From assembly GCA_002633025.1 (NCBI GenBank), contig NMRB01000687.1:134420-198419 (forward strand): DNA of 64,000 bases. The letters are read 5' to 3'. The translations under genes were made by a program, and so were the position numbers. Position 1 is the first letter of the stretch; each line of letters starts with the position of its first letter. This DNA is from Notospermus geniculatus (taxonomy: Eukaryota > Nemertea > Pilidiophora > Heteronemertea > Lineidae). Below are positions 10,357-21,158 of this stretch, piece by piece. The notes under the pieces were generated by a model, which saw only the letters and a program-made list of their open reading frames with translations, was not told the origin of the DNA and ran no database searches.

Positions 10357-12482
10357 AGCTCAGCTGACCAAAGGTCAGCGGAGCTAGTCATATGTATACT
10401 GAGTGGCGTCCGTCTGTGTGTGTGTGTGTCTGTGTCTGTGTGTGTGTCGTCCGTTAAACTGGCACGTTTGGCAACCGCAAGGCCCAGCGACATGAAAGTT
10501 GGTGGAGCTTTAGACCCTAGGGAGGGCTTGAAACAGAACCAAATTTTTTTGCGATTTGACCTACATAATGCCCTCCAGGTGGCATTTTGCGCAAAATGAA
10601 ATGTCTCAATATCTCAGCCCCTATGATAAATATGTCGACCAAAAGTGATGGATTAGATAGGTTGATATTTTCTACATCCGTTCAAAGGGAAAATAATGTT
10701 ACATCTGTCCACCAGGGGGTGCTATTCAACAAAATCAAAAACAGGGGTATTTGAATTTCCCGCCCTTCAAAGTTCCTAGAGTGACTCTGTACCTGGTGTC
10801 CTGTCCACCTATATGTAGCCAGTGGCACACTGAGACTGGACTGATACTATGTTGAACCTTAGCTGAGAAAATGGCCACTGTGCTTTTCATCACTTGAGAA
10901 GTTCAACGTGCTTTTATATCGTGACTATCTTTCATCAGGTAAGGTGACATACTTCAACTCATTCTTTTAAGTGGGGCAACAGTCTCAATGCCTAATTGGT
11001 AACTTAGATCATTCAAATAGGTAGATTTGAACAGTCTACATGGTCTACTATGGAGCATGCATTGACACAAGATGATGATAAACCTCGTCACCATGAATTA
11101 CTGTAGTGCTAGCTGTGGTCTCACTAACCACTGGGGGGCATCCAGGCTACCAAGTAGCTTTACCTTGTTGGAGCGATGTTGTTATTCGTATCATCATCTT
11201 CTAATGCTTGTAGGGCTCACAATATCATCATGACATACAGGAAGTTCACAGTTTATTGGTCTTTGGTGGTAATTTTCTAAGTCCAAAAACTAGGCCCACA
11301 AAGGGAGGCCTGGGATGAATGGCATAAAAGTCAGATCACTTTCGTGGCAAGTTCTCGGCCAAGTGCAGTATGGATTGATTTTGGGAGGGATCAATTTCAC
11401 AAATTCTGGCCAGGGGTAATAATTCATGGTTGATCTTGACATGATTAAGGACGTGGCATCAAAGAACCATGGCTGAGTCCAAACCACAAAATGTCATGCA
11501 TTTGGGAACCATGAATTACCACTGGTCGGCCTTTGTGAAATTGATCAGTAGGGGCCTATTACAATTGGTCCCTCCCAAAATCAATCCGAAGTGGACTTGG
11601 TTGAGAACTTGCCACAAAAGTGATCTGACTTGTACGGTATACCATTCATCCTAGGCCTCCCTTTGTGGGCCTAGTTTTTGGACTTAGAAAATTTCCAGGG
11701 AAGACCAATAAACTGTGAACTTCCTATATATAACTGATACATTGTCTGAAGTCAAGGCCTCAGCCTGTTCCAGTTTCAGTTCTCAGGTGACAAAATTGAC
11801 ATGACCACAGGCACTGTCTCAGAAGTACTGGTAGGCCTATGTCTACTTGACCAATAAGTAGTGGGATTTATTTAGTAAGCCTAGGCGTATTGGTACAAAA
11901 TGCCAGAGGCATTTTCTTTTGAGATTTTTAAATAGAAATGTTGCTCACCTCATCCACCACTAGTAAGGTCACCTGGACTTGTTCCCATCGTTTATAACCC
12001 CTTACCACCCATTATTTACCACTCAATGGGTGTCAAAAGATATCTATCTCAATTCATCAAAAATTAATTGCAGGCCTATTATCTGATGTTAACCCTCCTC
12101 ACCCAGTAGGTCTAATACGATATCTATCTCGATTCATAAATGATTATTAACCCCCTTCCCACCCAAATGGGTCTCGAGATAGGTCTGATATGAATGATAC
12201 AACATCATGATTCATGAATTAACCCCTTCCCACCCAGTAGGTGCAATAGGACATCTCCATTCACCGAGAGATATTGACCCCTTCCTACCCAAGTGGTATA
12301 ATATTAAGATACCCGTTTCGATTCACAAAGTGATACCCCTTTCCGCTGATTTCCACGAGGAATGCTATATTTGCTTGTGAACCATTAAAAAAGGTGCACT
12401 GTTGTATCTTGTTTCGCCTGTTTCAACCTCTTGAGTTGGCAGATCATAGTCAGCTGAGCGCAAGGCCCATGGGCCTCTTGTT
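10357..12482 (+). mobile_element. AGCTCAGCTGACC family element, copy 1
   Basis: Begins AGCTCAGCTGACCAAAGGTC and ends GTCAGCTGAGC ... AGGCCCATGGGCCTCTTGTT. A second long copy is at 60785-63236 and an inverted 3'-end fragment at 41832-41925. Both long copies share a (TG)n tract near the 5' end, a block beginning GTCGTCCGTTAAACTGGCAC, and a 3' part with repeated CCTTCCCACCCA/GGTCTAATA blocks. No transposase or RT frame is seen, so it is a non-autonomous element of unassigned class. An inserted foldback occupies 11240-11724. Confidence 0.6.
11240..11724. repeat. Foldback with about 200-bp arms
   Basis: Left arm 11241-11443 (GAAGTTCACAGTTTATTGG ...) is the imperfect inverted copy of 11508-11724 (... 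CCAATAAACTGTGAACTTC). The roughly 60-bp spacer includes ATGGCTGAGTCCAAACCAC. The short frames in each arm are mirror images and not genes. Confidence 0.8.
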
Positions 12483-12761
12483 TTAGTTCTCGTACTTATT
12501 TTTCATTTCATGCACTGATTAACCCTTTACCATCCATATACTTATTCCGCTTCATTAAATCACCAATTCATTTCCTTATTCTGAAAGAGTGCCGAAAATG
12601 TGTTGATCTCACTTTTTATGCTTGTCACGCGAAGCGTATGAAAGCCTATTGTGAGGGGTGGAGAAAAAGTAGAGTGACGCCGCACTCTCGCCTCCAGGCC
12701 ATGTGAGTGTGAATATGCGCCATGATCTAAGGTAGTCGTTGTTCGTATCAAACTAAAGCTT

Positions 12762-13195
12762 GGTATCAAACTGAGGCTTATGAAGACTAGGTTCTATCTG
12801 ACCCACTTTCAAGACCTACTGACCTACTTAAATACCACTAGAGCTAGGGTAATCGTGTTTGGTATCAAACTGAAGCTTATGAAGACTAGATTCTATCTGA
12901 CCCACTTCCATGACCTACTGGCCTACTTAAAGATCACTAGAGCTAGGGTAGTCGCGTCTGGTACCAACTGAAGCTTATGAATATTAGGTTCTATCTGACT
13001 GCCTACTCACCTACTGAAAGACCATTTGAGCTCAGGTGATCGTGTTTGGTAACAAACTGAAGCTTATGAAGACTAGCTTCGATCCGACCCACTTTCATGA
13101 CCTACTGACCTACTTAAAGACCGCTAGAGCTAAGGTAGTCGTGTTTGGTATCAAACTGTAAAACTCTGTGACAGCCCAGCGTAGCTATCCAGGCC
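12762..13195 (+). repeat. Tandem array of about 98-bp units
   Basis: GGTATCAAACTGAAGCTTATGAAGACT-type unit starts fall at 12762, 12861, 12960, 13048 and 13147, giving spacings of 99, 99, 88 and 99. A related array with GGTAATGAAGTGTAGG occurs at about 62680-63090 inside copy 2 of the AGCTCAGCTGACC family, linking the two loci. Confidence 0.7.
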
Positions 13196-13257
13196 GTTAG
13201 GCCTCTAGTTTTACGAGGTTTGATTATTTTTCTTGGGGGTTTGTTAAATCTTTAGAA

Positions 13258-13590
13258 GTTCTCACCGTGGTGAAAACGTTCCCACCTCGGTGAAAACATT
13301 CCCACCGTGGTGAAAACCTTTTTCACCATGGTGTGAATGTTTCCAGCGCGGTGAAAACCTCACCGAGTTTCCACTGCGGTGAAAACGTTTTCACCGCAGT
13401 GAAAATCGTTTCCACCGCAGTGAAAATCATTTCCACCGTGATAAGAATGTTTCCACTGCGGTGAAAACGTTTCCACCGAGGTGGGAACGGTGAGAACATC
13501 CCACCGTGGTGAGAATGTTTCCACCGTTTTCACCGAGGTGGAAACATTCTCACCGCGTGGTGGAAGCATGGTGAAAAGCCATGGTGAAAA
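13258..13590. repeat. Minisatellite of self-palindromic units
   Basis: About fifteen copies of a roughly 20-bp unit whose consensus, GTTTTCACCGCGGTGAAAAC, is its own reverse complement. Variants such as TTTCCACCGAGGTGGGAAC and TTCACCATGGTG occur. The array can therefore pair in many registers. The 89- and 90-codon frames crossing it are by-products. Confidence 0.8.
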
Positions 13591-14152
13591 AACAGAGGCA
13601 CAATTCATCTGTTCACAACGTCTCAGCAAAGATATAACCTTTCCATCAATAAGGATAATAGACGCTGATATTTACGGTGCGATACGAGTAGTCTGGATAC
13701 GAGTAGTCTGGGGCACGACAGCGTGGTACAAATTTGTCGCCGATATGGTGTGACTGTGACATGACTGCTGCTGCGTACCTCGCCTGCGACGATCGGGATC
13801 AATCGCCGATCAAAAAGATCACGAATCGCAAGAGTTGAGCATTACAACTTCTACACCACGACGAATCATGATCCCGACGGGCGTAATTCATTATTGTAGT
13901 CGTCCAGACTCGACTTAAGACGTCGTTATCCAGATGTATGGCTATTTTACCTAACCAATGAGGGACCAGCATTTTCTAACTGGACATGGGCGCTGCCATC
14001 GTGAAAAGGTCTCATGATCACAAGTCACATGACTGCCAGAACTTTACGATGTATAGTCGCAGGAGATAGTGCGGTGTGGTATGTTCTCCCGTATGATTTT
14101 TTTGCTAAAGTTGATTTTTTTACTGTTTTGGCTTCAGTGAGGTTATAACTGC
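13591..14152. other. Gene-less stretch
   Basis: No gene or repeat is recognised, apart from the short direct repeat ATACGAGTAGTCTGG near 13685-13705. Confidence 0.4.
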
Positions 14153-14199
14153 CCAAAAATGACGGGGTGCAAATTTTCTGACCCTTCCCTCACTTTCTG

Positions 14200-14547
14200 G
14201 GCGACACCAATGGATACAACGACTGAGGTTTGTACAGGAGAATGGGACCCGATGTACAGCTAACTTTTGAACGGTTGGATTTACACCCCATAAATGTATT
14301 ACCAACAGATAAAAACATGGTGCCTCTGAATCAGATAGGCATATTCTTAATTGTTTTTAGTCGTTATGTAATGAGATATGACGTTTTTCATATAAATTAA
14401 CACAAAATGAGTCGAAATGCATAAAACACCATTTCCTAATTACGTAAACCGCTTAAAAACGCCAAGAATAGGCTTATTTGATTCCGAGGCACCATATTTC
14501 TATCTGTTGGTAATACATTTATGGGGTGTAAATCCAACCATTCGAAA
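14200..14547. mobile_element. Inverted-repeat element, related to 45563-46314, cut by gap
   Basis: The segment around 14262-14345 (GGTTGGATTTACACCCCATAAATGTATTACC ...) is mirrored at 14465-14546. The same block appears in the foldback at 45563-46314 (ACCCCATAAATGTATTGCC). The right side runs into the run of Ns, so the full extent is unknown. Confidence 0.6.
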
Positions 14548-14952
14548 NNNNNNNNNNNNNNNNNNNNNNNNNNNNNNNNNNNNNNNNNNNNNNNNNNNNN
14601 NNNNNNNNNNNNNNNNNNNNNNNNNNNNNNNNNNNNNNNNNNNNNNNNNNNNNNNNNNNNNNNNNNNNNNNNNNNNNNNNNNNNNNNNNNNNNNNNNNNN
14701 NNNNNNNNNNNNNNNNNNNNNNNNNNNNNNNNNNNNNNNNNNNNNNNNNNNNNNNNNNNNNNNNNNNNNNNNNNNNNNNNNNNNNNNNNNNNNNNNNNNN
14801 NNNNNNNNNNNNNNNNNNNNNNNNNNNNNNNNNNNNNNNNNNNNNNNNNNNNNNNNNNNNNNNNNNNNNNNNNNNNNNNNNNNNNNNNNNNNNNNNNNNN
14901 NNNNNNNNNNNNNNNNNNNNNNNNNNNNNNNNNNNNNNNNNNNNNNNNNNNN
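14548..14952. other. Assembly gap (405 N)
   Basis: Undetermined bases. Open frames reported across it have no meaning. Confidence 1.
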
Positions 14953-16282
14953 ATGATGGACACTATGGGAGGCTCAATTTGGGTCTTTTGCTCAATACTC
15001 TTTTGATTTTTATTGCAAACTTTTACTTTGATCAACCAGTCATGCCAGTGGGGCCAAGAGTTTTCAAGTAAGTTAGACTCTCAGTTGGAAGAAATCAGGA
15101 GCCAATCAGAAACCACCTTGCTAAAATCAGCTGTAATATGCGGGAAATTTGAATTCACTTGGAGTCTAGAGGCCTGTCACAGCCACTTAGTTAGGGCCTA
15201 CCTGACTGTCCATGGCTTGAGAGAAGTTTCTCCCTAAAATTACGGCCTATAGTCTAATATCTGAGGAACTGAGTCCAGTTTTAGGATACTCGCAACAGAT
15301 TATAACAGCAAACACACAAAAAGGAAAGTGCAGGCCTAGTTTCAACACACAATGTAAATGAAAGTGTAGGCCTAGTAATACACAATGTAAATGAAACCTT
15401 TGTCTATTGAGCTGTCATGAGCAGCTGCCGACATGGCTGATTTAGTGAAAGTTAGTTTCCGGTACCAAAGGTTAGGAACCAAAGGACCTGGTACCCTTGT
15501 ATTCCCCTTCCCCGCCAATGCAACTCCTGTTTGAAATCTCCGCAGGAGTGATTTTTTTCATTGCTTCCCTGGAACCTTCAGGGGAGTGATATGCTTCCGG
15601 GGAACACTCCAGGGGAGTGATTTTCAGTTCACTCCCCTATAGTGTCCCACGAAAGTTACCAATCACTCCCCTAAGTAAATCTCCTCACATGCACTGTACC
15701 ATCAGTGGCTACACATCATTGGAATGGAATGATGAATGTGAAAACTGTGTAGATTCAGTAATGTTCTTCTGATCAATGAAGCATTTCCCAGCGAAACTGC
15801 ATAGATATCCTTATTCACAGAAACATTGACATCAATCTGATGAATTTTCAGATAAATTGATCAAGAGTTTGGTTGTTTTTAAAGGCATAACAACTTTTAC
15901 TAGTTCTGCAAAATATTTCTTCATCAAAAGCATCTTTTTTGCCCTTCCAAAACAAGTAACAATTTGGAATTCAACTTAAGCAGGCCAAGCTGAATAGTAT
16001 GTAGGCAGTGTAATACACACTGAATTCAATCCCTGCCATGGTGATAAGAATGTCCTTTTAATCTGTTGTTTGTGAGTAAGTATAATTAACTGTGATTACA
16101 GGCCCCGGGTTACAGGCATGATAGCCTGCCTGCCATATGCTCGCCTAGGTTTTAGCTGTGAGCAGAGGGAGGGAAATAATAGTGTACAACAGCCACACCT
16201 GGTTGTTCTTATAGCGGTTTTGAGTGCCTCAGGACTGGTCTTATTTCAGGGCTTCCAGAATAGGCAGCAGAGAAACGTAATG
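14953..16282. other. Gene-less stretch
   Basis: No gene is recognised. 15550-15670 has repeated AGGGGAGTGAT/ATCACTCCCCT blocks in both orientations, probably a small foldback. AAGTGTAGGCCTAGT-type blocks with CACAATGTAAATGAAA occur twice at about 15340-15400. Confidence 0.4.
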
Positions 16283-18232
16283 TTAGCAATGGTATTTATA
16301 GTAATTTGGCGTCTCAGCTTTGCCAAGCGTATGTGACCGGAACTTTCTCCCGCAGCTGTACGGCAATGTTGATTGTACACCGTGAGGTAGGTACTCGGGA
16401 ATACAGTCCCAGACAACGTCGCAGTATTCGAGTATTGGTCTAATGAAGGACTTATAAATTTTATCTAAAGATTTACGATCGAGAGAAATTTTCATTGCGC
16501 GGAGAAGACCTAATCGTTTTTGAGCTTTTTCAATAATTTTAGTAATGTGGTCATTCCAGTTGCCCTTGTGATTAATAGTCAGTCCAAGATGGTTATGAGT
16601 TTCAACCTTGAGAAGGTTTTTGTTGTTCATTTGAAAAGAAATGTTGGAGGGGTTTTGTTTTCTGCTAATTAAGAGGAATTCTGTTTTGTCTTCGTTAAAG
16701 GTCATACACCAGGATTGTGCCCAAGTTGTAATTCTGTTTAAATCGTCCTGTAATAAATAACTATGTGTGCTTAGGGTTGGTGACTGAAGATAGAGAAAGG
16801 TATCATCTGCAAAAATTTCGGTGTTCGTTTGTAGTCCATTCGTAATGTCATTATTAAAGAGAAGAAAGAAAAGTGGTCCGAGAATAGATCCCTGCGGGAC
16901 CCCGGCACAAACGTTTTGCCAAACTGAGAATGACCCGTTTATAACTACCCGTTGTTTCCGGTCCCGTAGATATGATGTTAATAGCCTCAGTAGGTTTCCA
17001 TCTATGCCACAACGTTTTAACTTATAGAGAAGGGCTTTATGAGACACTTTGTCGAAAGCCTTAGACATATCCAAGAAAATAAAAGCAATTTCCGCACCAG
17101 TATCAAGAGATTTTTGTATATCATGATAGGTTTTGAGCCACTGGGTACACGTAGATTTTCCCGGGAGAAAACCAGATTGATTTGGTGTTATGAGTCGATA
17201 AGTATGATTAAAAATATGTTTGTGTAGTATGCGTTCAAAGAGTTTTCCGACTGTGCTGATAAGTGACATTGGTCTGTAGTTTTTAACACTACGGGGATCA
17301 CCTTTTTTGAAGATTGGTTTGATATTAGCAAGTTTCCATATTGCCAGATAGATTCCAGAGTCCAGAGAAAGCTGAAATAAAGATTTAAGCACAGGTATGA
17401 GGACAGTTTTACCATGTTTCAATAACAGAGGATGAATATCATCTGGTCCGTGCGCCTTATTTACTTTTAGAAGATTAAGGACATCAGCCACCTCTTGTTC
17501 AGATATATCTCTCTTGACTAATTTCCACCATTCCTTATCAGTTAGATTAGGAGCCGATATTTCCTCAGTGATTTTTTGTTTATGGGCTTGTTTGGCTTTC
17601 TTAATCATGCTTGTTACCTCGTTACGTTTCCTTTTAAAGTTATTAAAAGCTTCTACAGTGTTTGTTCTACATGCATTTTTAAATAGTTTATTTCTTAGTT
17701 TTATTTGACGTTTTATTTCCTGGGTTATCCATGGTTTATCAAAAGTATTTCTTTTAATTGTTTTACGAGGAATAGTTTCCTCAGCACATTTTTTAACCGC
17801 ATTGGTTATTTCATTAACCTTGCTGTTTAAGTCTTCCTCCGAGTTTAATAAACTATGCCAATTTACTACACCAAGCTTATCATTGTAGGCATCCCAGTCA
17901 GCCCGATCATAGATCCATATAACTCTTTTCGTAACTACGGGACGTCTCTGACATGATGAAAATGTTGCTAAAACCGGTGAGTGATCACTAGCAAATGGTG
18001 TTTGCACCTCAATATTTCTGATACGATCAGCTGCAACCCTTCCACACATAAATGGATCAAGGAGTGTTTTCGAGGTCTGAGAGATTCGAGTTGGTTTATC
18101 AACTAACTGAACTAGGGCAAATGAGTTTATTATATCTTTCAGATGAGAAACATTGGGGTTTAAGAGATCCTCATTCAAGTCACCCGTTATTATCAACTTA
18201 TCAGATCCGAATCTTGAAATTACACTATCGAT
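16283..18232 (-). pseudogene. CR1/L2-like LINE ORF2, 3' half (endonuclease end + reverse transcriptase)
   Basis: This minus-strand frame (637 codons from the first ATG at 18196) carries the ORF2 protein of a non-LTR retrotransposon. It starts inside the endonuclease domain (TGDLNED, then SDHSPV) and continues into the reverse transcriptase: NYRPMSL, FLDMSKAFDKV, GVPQGSILGPLF and the catalytic FADDT. The 5' part of the same ORF lies beyond the Polinton, at 37017-37530; the reading frame runs up to the ATCGAT target duplication on both sides. The linker between endonuclease and RT (EWWKLVKRD to ISEQEV) seems shortened compared with related LINEs, suggesting an internal deletion. The last about 35 residues lose the expected similarity, so the 3' end is probably frameshifted or truncated. 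It is an inactive copy. Confidence 0.9.
18227..18232. repeat. Left target-site duplication ATCGAT
   Basis: The six bases before the Polinton terminus are repeated exactly at 37017-37022. A 6-bp duplication is the hallmark of Polinton integrase. ATCGAT is itself palindromic. Confidence 0.9.
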
Positions 18233-18422
18233 AGTATAAGGAAAATGAGTGGATCTGGACGGAAGGGGAAGATTAAAGGCAAAAATAGGCTAAAAAACCT
18301 AAAAATATCCTAAAAATATCCCTATATTAAGGCTTTTTAAAAATTTTTAAACTCCTAAACTTGCAAAATAATAAAATCCTTCCGTCCAGATCAACCCTCA
18401 TTTTCCTTATACTCTAAAATCT
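18233..18422 (+). repeat. Left TIR, itself palindromic
   Basis: Matches the reverse complement of 36828-37016 with a handful of differences. Within it, 18233-18266 (AGTATAAGGAAAATGAG ... GGATCTGGACGGAAGG) is inverted at 18379-18413 (... CTCATTTTCCTTATACT). The terminal sequence is thus present again, facing inward. The following 140 bp are degenerate repeats of CTTGAAAATC/CTCGAAAAATC. Confidence 0.95.
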
Positions 18423-18594
18423 CCAAAAATCTTGAAAATCTTGAAAAATCCTCGAAAAATCTCGAAAAATCTCGAAAAATCTTGAAAAATCTTGAAAATC
18501 CTCGAACATCTTTAAAATCTTGAAAATCCTCGAAAAATGTCGAAAATCTCGAAAAATTTCAAAATCTCGAAAATAACTAAATTTCACTTTTTAA

Positions 18595-19224
18595 ATGTGC
18601 TCTGAACTTAAGGAATTTTTCATTTTCGATCCATACAACGCGATTATCTCCGGAGTAACTAACTGCGGTAAATCATATTTCATTTTGGATTTGTTGGAAA
18701 CGATTTATAGGGACCGTTTTGAGAATATAGTGCTATTTTGTCCGACATTTGATTATAATGAAACTTATAATAGAAAATGGATTTTCAAAGATAAAAATTT
18801 CATTGTGCTAAATCCGACATTGGTAAAAATAAATCTAAATTTAGTCTTATGGCTATGCATGCAAATTTTTAAAGGTACAAACACCCTCTTCATAATTGAC
18901 GACTGTGCGAATTTACAAGATAGTAAACGTAAAGCAACAGAACTCTGCGATCTCGCGTTCTCGGGCCGCCACTATGGTATAACCTGCTGGGTTCTAATCC
19001 AAAAATACAATTCAATTGTAAAAGATTTTAGAGAAAATATCAGATTACTAGTGTTATTTTTTAACAAAGACGAAAAAGCTATGAAGCAAGCGTTGGAAGA
19101 AAACGCTATTATCCCAAAGGAAATCAGAAACGAGGTGATAAAAGAGTTAAAAGATAATAAATCAACAAAATTAGTTATGAGATTGCAATTTCCACACGAT
19201 TTCTTACTAATTAAATGGGCTTAA
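18595..19224 (+). CDS. Packaging ATPase (FtsK/HerA superfamily, A32-like)
   Basis: Predicted to power pumping of element DNA into capsids. The 209-residue protein has a Walker A loop GVTNCGKS at residues 20-27 and a Walker B strand LFIIDDCA ending at D102-D103. The next conserved block is FSGRHYGITCWVLIQ, where the glutamine fits the sensor position. Length is close to the usual 200-250 residues. It is the first gene after the left TIR; its ATG sits in TTTTTAAATG and is the only start compatible with the P-loop. The last codons overlap the start of the next gene. No stop or frameshift is seen, so it appears intact. The family assignment is firm; the packaging role is inferred from related elements and the capsid genes in this one. 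Confidence 0.92.
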   Translation: MCSELKEFFIFDPYNAIISGVTNCGKSYFILDLLETIYRDRFENIVLFCPTFDYNETYNRKWIFKDKNFIVLNPTLVKINLNLVLWLCMQIFKGTNTLFIIDDCANLQDSKRKATELCDLAFSGRHYGITCWVLIQKYNSIVKDFRENIRLLVLFFNKDEKAMKQALEENAIIPKEIRNEVIKELKDNKSTKLVMRLQFPHDFLLIKWA

Positions 19225-19892
19225 CAAACGTAGAGACGCAATTAGTAGACAACGTAATGAAAGACATTGGTTTTTTACCAACTAACTCAACTACTAGAAA
19301 CCAACTAGACCCAACTAACACACCTAACAGGGGTCAACAAAATTTTAACACCAATCAACAACCAGTTAATCCTTGTACAAATTTTAATCAAAATCGTGTA
19401 ACGCCGCATACGGATGCTAGTCAAACCTTGTCAGAACAAGGCAAACAAGCTAAAGGAGATCTAGAGGTTCTAGTTGCAACATGAAAAACAAAAGAATTCA
19501 CTGGAAAGCAATTAACTTTTAACGACTTAGACAACATGAACGAAAAAGACTTAATAAAATTCCACAGGATTTACACAAGTGCACTAGCAGTTAGAGTTAA
19601 TGATACTTTTAGTAAAACTATTTTAAAATCCTATTCTAAACTAGCTAGTTTATTTTTACCAATAGAAAACGAAGAAAAACTGTACGAAGATTTGAGCAAT
19701 GACTATATTTTAAGAACTGAAGTAGATAAATGGGCTGGATGGTTAACTTTAAAAATGGGTGCCCTAATGGCAATCGCTTCAACGAGTCTTATAACTGTCG
19801 GAAATATCGCTTACATTGAGCCTCCAACTATTCCGGAAAGACCTAAGAAAACCGAAAATGTAAAAATAGACGATCAAAAATCACCTCAATAA
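19215..19892 (+). pseudogene. Conserved Polinton protein with membrane segment, one in-frame stop
   Basis: A single reading frame of about 225 codons begins at the ATG in TTACTAATTAAATG and ends at TAA 19890-19892. A TGA at 19482-19484 divides it into an Asn/Gln/Thr-rich part of 89 residues and a 118-residue part starting around 19536. The second part has a hydrophobic stretch (LTLKMGALMAIASTSLITVG) that could span a membrane and then a Pro/Lys-rich tail. From memory, similar proteins accompany capsid genes in other invertebrate Polintons; the function is not known to me. The start overlaps the end of the ATPase gene and the stop abuts the next ATG (TAAATG). The single stop could be decay or a base error. 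Confidence 0.6.
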
Positions 19893-20377
19893 ATGAGTGA
19901 TACTGAGACACCCGTCATTAAAGAAGAAAATTTACCTCCTAAAAATACTACTGGACACAGTATCGAAATTGTTACTAGTACTCCACCGAAAAAAGCTAGA
20001 TCAGAAAAGCAAATAGCGTGGAGTAAGAATTAGGAAGAAGATCCCAAGAATTAAAAAAGAGAAAACAAAATTTACTAATTAAAAAAACTGAACCTGAGCC
20101 TAAAACTGAAACTAAACCCCAATCTGAACCAGCAGAACCAGACACACCAGTGCAAAATTCCTCAGAAAACCCCTTGGAAAAAAATTTTTCATGGTTACTT
20201 TTACCAACAGTTTTAGCCGGTGTAATAGTTTGGGTTAAATGGGGAAAATTCAAAATTTTTACATCACAAATAAAACCTAAAATAAACATCACTCAAAAAC
20301 CTACTCAAAACAAACCGGCCGAGCCAAGTAAAACCCAGGAAAATTCTCAAAGTTCTACCACATTTTCTATGGAGTAA
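19893..20377 (+). pseudogene. Small membrane-anchored protein, frameshifted
   Basis: Starts at an ATG directly after the previous stop (AATAAATG). The first frame stops at 20028-20030; an overlapping frame then stays open to TAA at 20375-20377. This indicates a one-base shift near 20020-20035. The region is Lys/Glu/Pro-rich (KTEPEPKTETKPQSEP), followed by a hydrophobic helix (WLLLPTVLAGVIVWV) and a Lys/Pro-rich C-terminus. This looks like a type II or tail-anchored virion or membrane protein, but I do not recognise the family. The later frame has no ATG before 20150, which supports a break rather than two genes. Confidence 0.5.
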
Positions 20378-21142
20378 ATGAAGGAAAAAATGTTAATGAT
20401 TAATTCAAAAGATTATTCAGATCAGGAAGCAAATGATTTAACAATCCAATTAGATGAAGAAGTAGAAAATGTAGAAAATATCAGAATTATTTATGCAGGT
20501 ATACCCTGCACTTTTTACAATATTTCAGAGGATTTAAATAATAATACATTTGTTATTTATGTAGACCGGCGAGGGAGACATCTTAACATACCAGATGGGT
20601 TTTATGATTTAGCAGAATTTACCAAGGAATTTAAAAATCATCTTCAAAACAAAGGGTTAGGTAGGGATCTTATGAACTTTAAATTACGGCCTCATGATGC
20701 TAAGATAGAAATTGCATTTAATTTAGCTAGAGGGAAAACCGTTGCTGATTACAGTCTACTTATAGAAGAAAATGCAATAAAATTATTAGGGTTCTATAAT
20801 AGATACAAAGGACCAATTGTTAAAGATAGAACAAAAGGGATAATAACAGGTGATGCTCCAATTAATTTTAAACATTTTGATTATTTTCTAATTCATTGTG
20901 ATGTAATTAACACCGAACATATGCTACATAATGGTAAGAGAAGTGACATATTTGTCAGGTTACCAGTTAAAAAATGTGATGATTTCGGAGAATTGATACA
21001 ATACAACATGAGTGGGATGAGAGGAAGACCATGCTTGGAAAGATTTAACAAATTAAGAATTTGGATCACCGATGAAAATAATAGAAAAATAAAATTTAAT
21101 GATGCGGAAATTCAGTATGAAATAGTAATTAGAACTGAATAA
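20378..21142 (+). CDS. Putative minor capsid (penton-like) protein
   Basis: 254 residues, intact, starting at the ATG immediately after the preceding stop (GAGTAAATG). The C-terminal half has alternating short hydrophobic strands and the segment YFLIHCDVINTEHMLHN. This segment recurs in the paralog at 22866-23246 (LFLNCNLINQEHTLYDN), as do the following DI(F/L) and RLPV/SIPV strands and the closing strand before the C-terminus. Strand-rich proteins of about 250 residues beside the major capsid gene in Polintons are single-jelly-roll penton proteins, which occupy the fivefold vertices. That assignment is inference from size, position and strand pattern; a receptor-binding or other capsid accessory role is possible. 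Confidence 0.5.
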   Translation: MKEKMLMINSKDYSDQEANDLTIQLDEEVENVENIRIIYAGIPCTFYNISEDLNNNTFVIYVDRRGRHLNIPDGFYDLAEFTKEFKNHLQNKGLGRDLMNFKLRPHDAKIEIAFNLARGKTVADYSLLIEENAIKLLGFYNRYKGPIVKDRTKGIITGDAPINFKHFDYFLIHCDVINTEHMLHNGKRSDIFVRLPVKKCDDFGELIQYNMSGMRGRPCLERFNKLRIWITDENNRKIKFNDAEIQYEIVIRTE

Positions 21143-21158
21143 AATTTCATTCTGATAA

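Noticed and set aside
14417-15035. Open frames of 161-199 codons across 14436-15035
   Set aside because: They run through 405 Ns and have no real coding sequence.
20150-20377. Separate small gene starting at 20150
   Set aside because: Its nominal start is GTG, lacks the shared start motif, and the frame is open upstream; it is better read as the second part of the broken gene starting at 19893.
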